Of a stretch of DNA of 64,000 nt, positions 7,868-14,902 are shown piece by piece. Position 1 is the first letter of the stretch; each line of letters opens with the position of its first letter. This stretch comes from CAYWOS01 sp964459985 (GTDB lineage: Bacteria > Bacillota > Clostridia > Christensenellales > Aristaeellaceae): contig CAYWOS010000009.1 of NCBI GenBank assembly GCA_964459985.1, forward strand, positions 21,077-85,076, in the 5' to 3' direction. The notes below the pieces were generated by a model that was given only the letters and a program-made list of their open reading frames with translations, was not told the DNA's origin and ran no database searches. Position numbers and translations under genes: made by a program.

Positions 7868-9265
7868 TTACAGCCCAAAATAGCGTTTGGCGTTGTGATA
7901 ACCGATATCCCCGATCATTTCCTTGAGGAAGGGCAGGTCGGCGGGATACTCGCCGTTTTCCACCCATGAACCGATCAGATTGCACAGAATTCGGCGGAAA
8001 TACTCGTGGCGCGGATAGCTGATCAGCGAGCGGCTGTCGGTCAGCATGCCGATGAAATCGGACAGCAGCCCGAGATTGGCGAGCGTTTTCATCTGCGCCT
8101 CCATGCCGTCGCGCTGATCCTGGAACCACCACGCCGAGCCCATCTGGATTTTGCCGCGCGTGCCCGACGCCTGAAAATTGCCAAGCATCGCGCCGATGAC
8201 GGCGTTGGCGGCGGGGTTCAGGCTGTACAGCACGGTGGGCGGCAGCGCGCCCGCGCGGTCCTGCGCGTCGAGCAGGCGCGACAGCTTGCGCGCGACGGGC
8301 ATATCGTCGATCGAGTCGAAGCCGGTATCGGCGCCGAAGCGTGCAAACATGCGCGCGTTGTTGTTCCTGATGACCGACATATGATACTGCTGCGCCCAGC
8401 CGAGCCTGCAATACACGCCGCCCAGCGCGATCAGCAGCGCCGTCTGATAGCATTCGAGGTCGCCCGCGTCCGGCGTTTCCCCGCGCAGCGCGGCGTTCAG
8501 CGCGGCGTCGGCGCGCGCTTCGTCGGGCGCGGCGTAGGGCAGGGCGTCCAGCCCGTGATCGGCGATCCTCGCGCCGCGCGCGTGGAAGTATTCGGCGCGG
8601 CGGGTCAGCGCGTCGATCACGTCCGCCGTTTTGCGAATGACAACGCCCGATACGTCGGACAGCGCCATCAGGTATTCCGCCGCGTCCGCGCGGTCGAGCT
8701 TGAGCGCGCGGTCGGGACGGAAGGCGGGCAGCACGCGCGCCTTAAGCGGCCCCTTCGCGATCTGCGCGTGATACCGCAGATCGTCGATCGGATCGTCGGT
8801 GGTGCAGAGCGTTTCGACATGAAAGCGGTCGATCAGCCCGATCGCCGAAAAGCCGGGCGAGCGGAGCAGTTCATTGCAGCGATGATAGATATCCTCGGCG
8901 GTATCCTCGTTCAGCGTTTCCCCGACGCCGAACACGCGCTTGAGCTCGAGATGCGTCCAGTGATACAGGGGATTGCCGATCGCGCGGCGCACGGTGCGCG
9001 CGTACGCCTTGAATTTCTCAAGATCATCGCCGTCGCCGCGAATCAGCGCTTCCTCGACGCCGTCGGACAGCATGGCGCGCCACTTGTAGTGATCGCCGCC
9101 GAGCATGAGCTGCGTCACGTTGTCAAACCGCCTGTCCTCGGCGATCTCGCGCGGGCTTAAGTGGCAGTGGTAATCAATGATCGGCAGCCCCTCCGCCGCG
9201 CCGTGATAAAGCTCGCGCGCGGTGTCGTTCGACAATAGGAAATCCTCGTCCAGAAAGCGTCGCAT
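7868..9265 (-). CDS. uxaC: Uronate isomerase
   Basis: 465 residues from the ATG at 9265, which has GGGAGG upstream; the open frame continues upstream only as shadow of udk. It begins RRFLDEDFLL and carries the metal-binding DYHCHLSP motif of the amidohydrolase-type uronate isomerases, TTDDPIDDL, LPAFRPDRAL and a C-terminal SYPRHEYFRR. It interconverts glucuronate/fructuronate and galacturonate/tagaturonate, the first intracellular step of pectin- or glycan-derived uronate use. It sits between udk and the KDPG aldolase with gaps of 26 and 13 bases, so it is cotranscribed with them. Confidence 0.95.
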   Translation of the reverse strand: MRRFLDEDFLLSNDTARELYHGAAEGLPIIDYHCHLSPREIAEDRRFDNVTQLMLGGDHYKWRAMLSDGVEEALIRGDGDDLEKFKAYARTVRRAIGNPLYHWTHLELKRVFGVGETLNEDTAEDIYHRCNELLRSPGFSAIGLIDRFHVETLCTTDDPIDDLRYHAQIAKGPLKARVLPAFRPDRALKLDRADAAEYLMALSDVSGVVIRKTADVIDALTRRAEYFHARGARIADHGLDALPYAAPDEARADAALNAALRGETPDAGDLECYQTALLIALGGVYCRLGWAQQYHMSVIRNNNARMFARFGADTGFDSIDDMPVARKLSRLLDAQDRAGALPPTVLYSLNPAANAVIGAMLGNFQASGTRGKIQMGSAWWFQDQRDGMEAQMKTLANLGLLSDFIGMLTDSRSLISYPRHEYFRRILCNLIGSWVENGEYPADLPFLKEMIGDIGYHNAKRYFGL

Positions 9266-9291
9266 AACGTTTCCTCCCGGTATCGGCCGCG

Positions 9292-9918
9292 TCAGGTCGC
9301 GGCGTGCGCGCCCGACGCCAGTTCGTCGCGAAGGTAGCCCGCCAGAATCGGCACGATTTTGGCGTTCTTCCCGCCGCGCATGACGACGACGTCGGCGTCG
9401 TGGATATAGTTGCGGATATACTGCTCGTACATCGGCTTGACGGTGGACAAGTATTGCTTGGAGATATCGTCGATCTGGCGGCCTCTGTCCTTGATGTCGC
9501 GGCGGATGCGGCGCAGAAGGCAAACGTCCGAATCGACGCTGATGTAGAGCTTGAGGAACATTTTCTCGCACAGTCGCTTATCCCAGAACACATGCAGCCC
9601 CTCGACGATGATCACGTCGGCAGGGCGCACGATTTCGTCGGTATCGGCGCGGCAGTGGCGCGTATAATCGTACGCCTTGCGCGTGATGGGCTTGCCCGAA
9701 AGCAGCGTTTCCACGTCGCGCAGCAGCAGATCGTGATCGAAAATGAACGGTTCGTCGTAATTGAGCAGCACGCGCTCCTCGAACGTCAGATCGGGGTGAT
9801 CCAGATAATAGGCGTCCTGATTCACGACGACGCTGCTCGCGCCGATATCGCGCGTCAGCTCCCTCGCCAGCGTCGATTTGCCCGATCCGCTCGCCCCGCA
9901 GATCCCCAGCAGCATCAT
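9292..9918 (-). CDS. udk: Uridine kinase-like nucleoside kinase
   Basis: 208 residues. The ATG at 9918 is chosen because GGAGG lies nine bases upstream; the ATG at 9927 is too close to it. It has the P-loop GASGSGKST (about residues 8-16), VVNQDAYYLDHPDLTF, NYDEPFIFD and the VIIVEGLHVFWD Walker B region of uridine kinases, then DICLLRRIRRDIKDRG-type lid residues. It phosphorylates uridine and cytidine in pyrimidine salvage. Being first in an operon with uronate genes is unexpected for that role, so a related kinase activity is possible. A promoter lies just upstream. Confidence 0.85.
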   Translation of the reverse strand: MMLLGICGASGSGKSTLARELTRDIGASSVVVNQDAYYLDHPDLTFEERVLLNYDEPFIFDHDLLLRDVETLLSGKPITRKAYDYTRHCRADTDEIVRPADVIIVEGLHVFWDKRLCEKMFLKLYISVDSDVCLLRRIRRDIKDRGRQIDDISKQYLSTVKPMYEQYIRNYIHDADVVVMRGGKNAKIVPILAGYLRDELASGAHAAT

Positions 9919-9949
9919 GCCCTTCATCCTCCGCGTACGCTTTGCGTTT

Positions 9950-9978
9950 ATAGTATGCTTTGCGGGGCCGCTTGTCAA
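9950..9978 (-). promoter_or_regulatory. Promoter of the udk-uxaC-eda operon
   Basis: TTGACA (9973-9978) and TACTAT (9950-9955) on the minus strand with a 17-base spacer. The -35 lies inside a 15-base palindrome shared with the divergent promoter. Confidence 0.75.
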
Positions 9979-9987
9979 GCCTTGACA
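9973..9987. promoter_or_regulatory. 15-bp palindrome joining two divergent -35 boxes
   Basis: TGTCAAG C CTTGACA is a perfect 7-1-7 inverted repeat. Each arm contains one -35 TTGACA box, read leftwards for udk and rightwards for the MBL gene. It may simply reflect back-to-back -35 boxes or serve as an operator. Confidence 0.6.
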
Positions 9988-10010
9988 GGCGCAAAAACAT
10001 CCTATAAAAT
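9982..10010 (+). promoter_or_regulatory. Promoter of the MBL hydrolase gene at 10032
   Basis: TTGACA (9982-9987) and TAAAAT (10005-10010) with a 17-base spacer. Transcription would start near 10017, right at the AAGGAG site, giving a very short leader. Confidence 0.6.
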
Positions 10011-10031
10011 GAAATCAAGGAGATGAAAACA

Positions 10032-10829
10032 ATGGAAGAATGCCATGTGACCGACGATTCGATCAGGGATGTGTATCATATCAAGGACGAGCTGGACGTA
10101 TGCGTCACGCTGATCGTCGGCGAGGAAAAAGCGCTTTTGTTCGACACGGGCTACGGGCTGGGCGGGCTGAAAACGCTCGTGGAACGGCTGACCGACAAGC
10201 CGCTCACCGTCGTCAATTCCCACGCGCACTGGGATCACGCGCTGGGCAATTGGCTGTTTCCCGAGGCGCGGCTGCACCCGGACGATTTCAAGTTGTACGC
10301 GAGCCTGTCGGCGCCCGGCACGCGCGCCGACATCGTATCCCGCGCCGAGGAGGACGGCGCGCTGCCCGACGATTTCGACGAGGCGGCGTACATGCGCCCG
10401 CCGAAAACGAAGATCATTCCCGAAACGGGCGGGACGGTCGCGCTGGGCGGGATCGACGCCGAAATCATTTCCATGCCCGGGCACACGCGCGGCTCGCTGA
10501 TCCTGTGGATTCCGCAGCGCGAGCTGCTCGTCATGGGCGACAACTGGAACCCGACGGTGTGGATGTTCTTCGCCGAATCGCTGCCCGTAACGCAGTACCG
10601 CGAAAACCTGCGCGGCGTTCTCGATCTGCCCTTCCGGTACGTCCTCACCTCGCACGGCGAACGCGTCTATCCGCGCGAAACGCTCGAAAGGTACGTCGCG
10701 GGCATGACGGACGAAATGCTGCGCGACGCGCCGAGAGACAGGGATACGTCGTATTTCGACCGTTTCGACACCCGCCGGTGCTTCCCCCTGCCCGATATGC
10801 CGCTCGTGTTCGACGGGCAAAGGCGGTAA
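10032..10829 (+). CDS. MBL-fold metallo-hydrolase
   Basis: 265 residues from the ATG at 10032, nine bases after AAGGAG; the ATG at 10023 touches that site and is rejected. It has the metal-binding HxHxDH motif as NSHAHWDHALGN near residue 60, then GHTRGS and MGDNWN. Residues around LHPDDFKLYAS parallel the protein at 3041-3811, so the two look like paralogues. It lacks a signal peptide and is cytoplasmic. The substrate is unknown. It is a single-gene unit with its own promoter and a strong terminator. Confidence 0.8.
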   Translation: MEECHVTDDSIRDVYHIKDELDVCVTLIVGEEKALLFDTGYGLGGLKTLVERLTDKPLTVVNSHAHWDHALGNWLFPEARLHPDDFKLYASLSAPGTRADIVSRAEEDGALPDDFDEAAYMRPPKTKIIPETGGTVALGGIDAEIISMPGHTRGSLILWIPQRELLVMGDNWNPTVWMFFAESLPVTQYRENLRGVLDLPFRYVLTSHGERVYPRETLERYVAGMTDEMLRDAPRDRDTSYFDRFDTRRCFPLPDMPLVFDGQRR

Positions 10830-10855
10830 AGCGGCGCGGCGGTACGCACGGACGC

Positions 10856-10898
10856 AAAACCCCGCGGGAGCAAGACGCGCTCGCCCCCGCGGGGTTTT
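10856..10898. terminator. Bidirectional intrinsic terminator
   Basis: AAAACCCCGCGGG (10856-10868) pairs perfectly with CCCGCGGGGTTTT (10886-10898). It ends the MBL gene on the plus strand and the AraC gene on the minus strand. Confidence 0.85.
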
Positions 10899-10905
10899 GT
10901 TTTCC

Positions 10906-11748
10906 TTATTTCTTCGATTTGACCGGCAGCCAGATCTCGCTCACGTAATCGCTCTTGCTGTTGTCGCCCTCGGTGTACATTTCAATGTTCAAACCGTCGG
11001 CAAGGTCGTACTCGGGATTGTTCGGCAGCCATTCGGTGAAGATCTGGCGGTTGACCTTTTGCAGCGCCTCCGGGATCGCGCCGACGGCGCGGAACTTCGC
11101 CCAAGTATGCGGCGCGATGGCGCGCTTGACGAAGCCCTCGGGCACGGGGTCCTTTTCGTCGCGGAAGCAGGCGATCAGGTACGAAAACTCGCCCGAAGCG
11201 TTGTCCTCGTCCATGCACACGCCCAGACAGCCGGGATTGATCTTGTGGTATCCCTTGCCGTAGTATTCGTCCCAGAACTTGGGAATCTCCGCAAAGCAGG
11301 TGTCCACATGAAAGCGGCGTTCCATGCCGATGATGGTAAGCTCGCCGATGGTCTCGATGGCAAAGTTCATTTGAGATCCTCCCTTTAGTTTGATTTCAAG
11401 ATGGAGCGGGCTGAGAAAGCGAAGCGGAACGTTGGGCTGCGCGGCGTCGCGCGGCGAGACGCCGTGAAAGCGCTTGAACGCTTTCTGAAAGCTCTCGGGC
11501 GTGGCGTAGCCGTACTTGAGCGCCGTGTCGATCACCTTGGCGCCCGACTGCATTTCCTGCCCGGCGGCAGACAGGCGGCGCTGCTTGAGGTAGTCGCTCA
11601 GCGACATGCCCGTCATCGCCGAGAAGATCGACTGCAGGTAATACCGCGAGAACGCCGCCTGCGCCGCGATATCGCCCACGTTGATCTCCTCGCTCAAATG
11701 CGCCTCGATGTATCGGATCACCTTGTTGAGCACGTCGATCCAGTTCAT
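10906..11748 (-). CDS. AraC-family regulator with a GyrI-like effector domain
   Basis: 280 residues. Residues 1-110 are an AraC DNA-binding domain with two helix-turn-helix units; the second ends in YGYATPESFQKAFKRFHG and GVSPRD, the family signature. Residues 125-280 form a GyrI-like small-molecule binding domain (IGMERRFHV, IPKFWDEYYG, WAKFRAVGAIPEAL, EMYTEGD). This order matches SoxS/Rob-type regulators such as those of multidrug exporters. The divergent gene is an Lsa-type ABC-F protein, so regulation of that resistance gene is a reasonable guess. A GGAGG site precedes the ATG. Confidence 0.85.
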   Translation of the reverse strand: MNWIDVLNKVIRYIEAHLSEEINVGDIAAQAAFSRYYLQSIFSAMTGMSLSDYLKQRRLSAAGQEMQSGAKVIDTALKYGYATPESFQKAFKRFHGVSPRDAAQPNVPLRFLSPLHLEIKLKGGSQMNFAIETIGELTIIGMERRFHVDTCFAEIPKFWDEYYGKGYHKINPGCLGVCMDEDNASGEFSYLIACFRDEKDPVPEGFVKRAIAPHTWAKFRAVGAIPEALQKVNRQIFTEWLPNNPEYDLADGLNIEMYTEGDNSKSDYVSEIWLPVKSKK

Positions 11749-11789
11749 GCCTTTCCCTCCCGCTTCCCGTGAATGATCATAGCAGATTC

Positions 11790-11795
11790 ATTATA
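11790..11795 (-). promoter_or_regulatory. Candidate -10 box of the AraC gene
   Basis: TATAAT on the minus strand, about 42 bases upstream of the start codon. No good -35 hexamer sits at the expected distance, which fits an activator-dependent or weak promoter. Confidence 0.4.
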
Positions 11796-11837
11796 CCATG
11801 TCCTGTCATTTTGCGGAAGGATTTGTCCGATAGCGGG

Positions 11838-11866
11838 TTGAAAAAACGGACGATTTATGGTATGCT
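11838..11866 (+). promoter_or_regulatory. Promoter of the ABC-F gene
   Basis: TTGAAA (11838-11843) and TATGCT (11861-11866) with a 17-base spacer, 178 bases upstream of the ABC-F start. Confidence 0.6.
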
Positions 11867-11887
11867 CTAAACAATTCAAGGAAAGGG

Positions 11888-11923
11888 ATGGAAAAATGCG
11901 CCGCTGAACCGCCGATGCGTTGA
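11888..11923 (+). CDS. Candidate 11-residue leader peptide ahead of the ABC-F gene
   Basis: ATG to TGA encodes MEKCAAEPPMR, with AAGG about 6 bases before the ATG. A second ATG at 11896 in another frame would give only MRR. It lies at the start of the predicted transcript, as do leader peptides that control ABC-F and other ribosome-protection genes by attenuation. No conservation data are available, so it could be chance. Confidence 0.35.
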   Translation: MEKCAAEPPMR

Positions 11924-12000
11924 ACTGGGCTGACGTGCAACCGATGAACGGTTCGCTTTCGTTTGCCCGGCGGCGGCGTTTTTTGCGCTGCCGCGACGGT

Positions 12001-12024
12001 CGGGGCGGATTGTTCGCCGCCCCG
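12001..12024 (+). promoter_or_regulatory. Hairpin just upstream of the ABC-F ribosome-binding site
   Basis: CGGGGCGG (12001-12008) and CCGCCCCG (12017-12024) pair perfectly around an 8-base loop. The GGAGG of the ABC-F gene begins 6 bases later (12030-12034). There is no T-run, so it would act on translation or on a larger fold rather than as a terminator. Confidence 0.45.
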
Positions 12025-12043
12025 CGCACGGAGGTGTCCGCCG

Positions 12044-13528
12044 ATGTCCCTGATCCGCGTTTCGCATTTGACCTTCTGCTACGACGGCAGTTATGACCCG
12101 ATATTCAACGACGCGTCCTTTCTGATCGACACCGATTGGAAGCTCGGCTTTACCGGGCGCAACGGACGCGGCAAAACCACCTTTCTCAAGCTCCTCATGG
12201 GCGAATACCCGTACCGGGGCGAGATCGCCGCCTCGACGCCCTTTGATTACTTTCCCTTCGACATTCCCGATGAAAGCGTCACGCCGCTCGCGCTGGCGGA
12301 AAGCATGTCGGAGGACGGCGCGGTCTGGCGCTTTTGCCGCGAGTGCTCGCTGCTGGGCGTGACGGACGACGCGCTCGGCCGCCCGTTTTCGACGCTCTCG
12401 CAGGGCGAAAGGACGAAATGCCTGCTCGCCGCGCTGTTTTCGCGCGATCATCATTATCTCCTGCTCGACGAGCCGACCAATCATCTTGACATGGAGGCGC
12501 GCGCGCTCGTCAGCCGGTATCTGAACGCCAAGCGCGGCTTCCTGCTCGTATCGCACGACCGCGCGTTTCTCGACGGCTGCGTCGATCACATCCTGTCGAT
12601 CAACCGCGCGAACATCGAGGTGCAAAAGGGCAATTATTCCTCATGGGAGGAAAACAAGCGCCGGCAGGACGCCTATGAGCTGGCCGAGAACGAAAAGCTC
12701 AAGCGCGAGATCGGCGAGCTCAAGGCGTCGGCGCGGCAGGCGCGCGACTTTGCGGACAAGGCGGAGCGCAGCAAGCTCGGCAAGGGATCGGACGGCGAAA
12801 AAATGAACGGCAAGCGCGCGTACATCGGCGAAAAATCCCGCCGGATGCAAAGGCGCCGCATGAACCTCGAAACGCGTATGAACGACCGCGTCGAGGAAAA
12901 GGAAGGCCTGCTCAAGAACATCGAGCGGGCGGACGAGCTTGTCCTGCGCCCGCTTGCGCATCCCTCGGGGCGCGCGGCGGCGATCGATCGCGCGACGGTT
13001 CGGTACGGTGAGAAAACCGTGCTTGACGATGTCTCCCTGACCATCGAAAACGGCGAGCGCGTCGCCATCGCGGGGCGCAACGGCTGCGGCAAATCCACGC
13101 TGCTCAGGCTGCTGACGGGCGATATCGCGCCGGGCGGCGGCAGCGTCCGGCTGTCAAGCGGGCTGGTGATCTCCTATGTGCCGCAAACGGCGAAACTGTC
13201 GGGCAGCCTACGCGACGACCTCGCCGCGCGCGGCATCGACGAAACGCTGTGCAAAACCATCCTGCGCAAGCTCGATTTCTCGCGCGAGCAATTCGAAAAA
13301 GATATGGCGTCCTTCAGCGCCGGTCAGATGAAAAAGGTGCTCATCGCGCGCAGCCTGTGCGAACGCGCGCACCTGTATATCTGGGACGAACCGCTCAACT
13401 ATATCGACGTGCTCTCGCGCGTGCAGATCGAAAGCCTGATCGCGCGCTTTTCCCCCACCATGGTGTTCGTCGAGCACGACCGCGCGTTCATCGACCATAT
13501 GGCGACGCGGATCGTGCGGTTATCGTAG
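12044..13528 (+). CDS. ABC-F ribosomal protection protein, Lsa-like
   Basis: 494 residues from the ATG at 12044 (GGAGG ten bases upstream); in-frame codons further upstream lie in the leader. It has two ATPase domains and no membrane segment. The first has FTGRNGRGKTT, LSQGERTK and LLLDEPTNHLD; the second has IAGRNGCGKSTLL, FSAGQMKK and IWDEPLNYIDV. A charged coiled linker joins them (about residues 200-300). The start, with FCYDGSYDPIFNDASFLIDT and WKLGFTGRNGRGKTTFL, matches Lsa-type ABC-F proteins, which displace lincosamides, pleuromutilins and streptogramin A from the ribosome. Which drugs this one covers is unknown. Confidence 0.85.
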   Translation: MSLIRVSHLTFCYDGSYDPIFNDASFLIDTDWKLGFTGRNGRGKTTFLKLLMGEYPYRGEIAASTPFDYFPFDIPDESVTPLALAESMSEDGAVWRFCRECSLLGVTDDALGRPFSTLSQGERTKCLLAALFSRDHHYLLLDEPTNHLDMEARALVSRYLNAKRGFLLVSHDRAFLDGCVDHILSINRANIEVQKGNYSSWEENKRRQDAYELAENEKLKREIGELKASARQARDFADKAERSKLGKGSDGEKMNGKRAYIGEKSRRMQRRRMNLETRMNDRVEEKEGLLKNIERADELVLRPLAHPSGRAAAIDRATVRYGEKTVLDDVSLTIENGERVAIAGRNGCGKSTLLRLLTGDIAPGGGSVRLSSGLVISYVPQTAKLSGSLRDDLAARGIDETLCKTILRKLDFSREQFEKDMASFSAGQMKKVLIARSLCERAHLYIWDEPLNYIDVLSRVQIESLIARFSPTMVFVEHDRAFIDHMATRIVRLS

Positions 13529-13554
13529 TTTATAGGAAAATATGCGTATATATC

Positions 13555-13583
13555 TTGCTCAAACGTCCGTTCTTTGGTATGAT
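13555..13583 (+). promoter_or_regulatory. Predicted promoter of oadB
   Basis: TTGCTC (13555-13560) and TATGAT (13578-13583) with a 17-base spacer, 35 bases before the oadB start. Confidence 0.55.
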
Positions 13584-13617
13584 AGGCGCGGATTTTTGTT
13601 TCGGAGGCGATGAAAAC

Positions 13618-14727
13618 ATGGGCGGCTTCCTCGGCGATCTGTTCGGGAATTTTACCAATATTACGTGGCAGATGGCGGTCATGTGGGTGATCGGCGGCGG
13701 ACTGATCTATCTGGCGATCAAGCGCGATATGGAGCCGGCGCTGCTTTTACCGATGGGATTCGGCGCGATTCTAGTCAATTTGCCCCTGTCGGGCGCGGTC
13801 GAGACCATTGAAACGCTGTTCAACGCGGGCATCGCCAACGAATTGTTCCCGCTGCTGCTTTTCATCGGCATCGGCGCGATGATCGATTTCGGGCCGCTTT
13901 TGTCCAACCCCAAGCTCATGCTGTTCGGCGCGGCGGCGCAGTTCGGCATCTTTTTCACGCTGTCGCTGGCGCGCCTGTTCGGCTTTGATCTCAACGACGC
14001 CGCCTCCATCGCCATCATCGGCGCTGCGGACGGCCCGACCTCGATCGTCGTCGCCAACGCGCTGAACAGCAAGTATCTCGGCGCGATCATGGTCGCGGCG
14101 TATTCGTACATGGCGCTGGTGCCCATCGTGCAGCCGCCCGTCATCAAACTGCTTACCACGAAAAAGGAACGCCTGATTCGGATGCCCTACGAGCAAAAGA
14201 GCGTGTCCAAGACGACGCGCATTCTCTTCCCCATCCTCATCACCGCCGTGGTCGGCTTTGTGTCGCCCGGCGCGGTGGCGCTGGTCGGCTTCCTCATGTT
14301 CGGCAACCTTTTGCGCGAGTGCGGCGTGCTGAACTCCCTGTCCGAAACGGCGCAGAAGGTGCTTGCGAATCTGATTACGCTGTTCCTGGGCATCACGATC
14401 GCCTTCAAAATGCAGGCGGCGGACTTCCTGCGCACCGAAACGCTGCTCATCATGGGGCTGGGGCTGTTCGCGTTCGTGTTCGACACGGCGGGCGGCGTGA
14501 TCTTCGCCAAGGTCCTGAATATCTTCCTCAAAAAGAAGATCAATCCCATGATCGGCGCGGCGGGCATCAGCGCCTTCCCGATGTCGGCGCGCGTGGTGCA
14601 CAAGATGGGGCTCAAGGAGGACAACCAGAACTTCCTGCTCATGCATTCCATCGGCGTCAACGTGTCGGGGCAGATCGCCTCGGTCATCGCGGGCGGATTG
14701 ATACTCAACTTTTTCCTGACGCATTAA
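13618..14727 (+). CDS. oadB: Sodium ion-translocating decarboxylase, beta subunit
   Basis: 369 residues, very hydrophobic with about ten membrane segments. It matches OadB/GcdB/MmdB: GFGAILVNLP, LLFIGIGAMIDFGPLL, the conserved GAADGPTSI motif around the sodium site, and the late FDTAGG and GAAGISAFPMSARV motifs. These subunits couple decarboxylation of a biotin-bound carboxyl group to Na+ export. A GGAGG site precedes the ATG at 13618; the longer frame is the shadow of the upstream gene. No alpha (carboxyltransferase) or biotin-carrier subunit is nearby. Confidence 0.9.
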   Translation: MGGFLGDLFGNFTNITWQMAVMWVIGGGLIYLAIKRDMEPALLLPMGFGAILVNLPLSGAVETIETLFNAGIANELFPLLLFIGIGAMIDFGPLLSNPKLMLFGAAAQFGIFFTLSLARLFGFDLNDAASIAIIGAADGPTSIVVANALNSKYLGAIMVAAYSYMALVPIVQPPVIKLLTTKKERLIRMPYEQKSVSKTTRILFPILITAVVGFVSPGAVALVGFLMFGNLLRECGVLNSLSETAQKVLANLITLFLGITIAFKMQAADFLRTETLLIMGLGLFAFVFDTAGGVIFAKVLNIFLKKKINPMIGAAGISAFPMSARVVHKMGLKEDNQNFLLMHSIGVNVSGQIASVIAGGLILNFFLTH

Positions 14728-14749
14728 TCAAGGAAGCGAGGGATATCCC

Positions 14750-14902
14750 ATGAAAATCGATTTTGCGGCGTTCGCCGATTCGCTCCAGTACATGCTCAAG
14801 GGCATGGGCGGCATTTTCATTGTCACCGCCGTCATCGTGGCGATCATTCTGCTGCTCAACAAAGCGGGCAGGAAAGCAAAACAGGTGGACAATCATGATT
14901 GA
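14750..14902 (+). CDS. OadG-like mini gamma subunit
   Basis: 50 residues, from an ATG 22 bases after oadB with GGAAGCGAGGG upstream. One membrane segment (about residues 20-37, GGIFIVTAVIVAIILLL) is followed by a short basic tail ending DNHD. Position and shape match the gamma subunit of oxaloacetate/methylmalonyl-CoA decarboxylase pumps, a single-span protein that joins the alpha subunit to the beta subunit, though the usual long linker and His tail are absent. Its last 8 bases overlap the next gene. Confidence 0.65.
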   Translation: MKIDFAAFADSLQYMLKGMGGIFIVTAVIVAIILLLNKAGRKAKQVDNHD

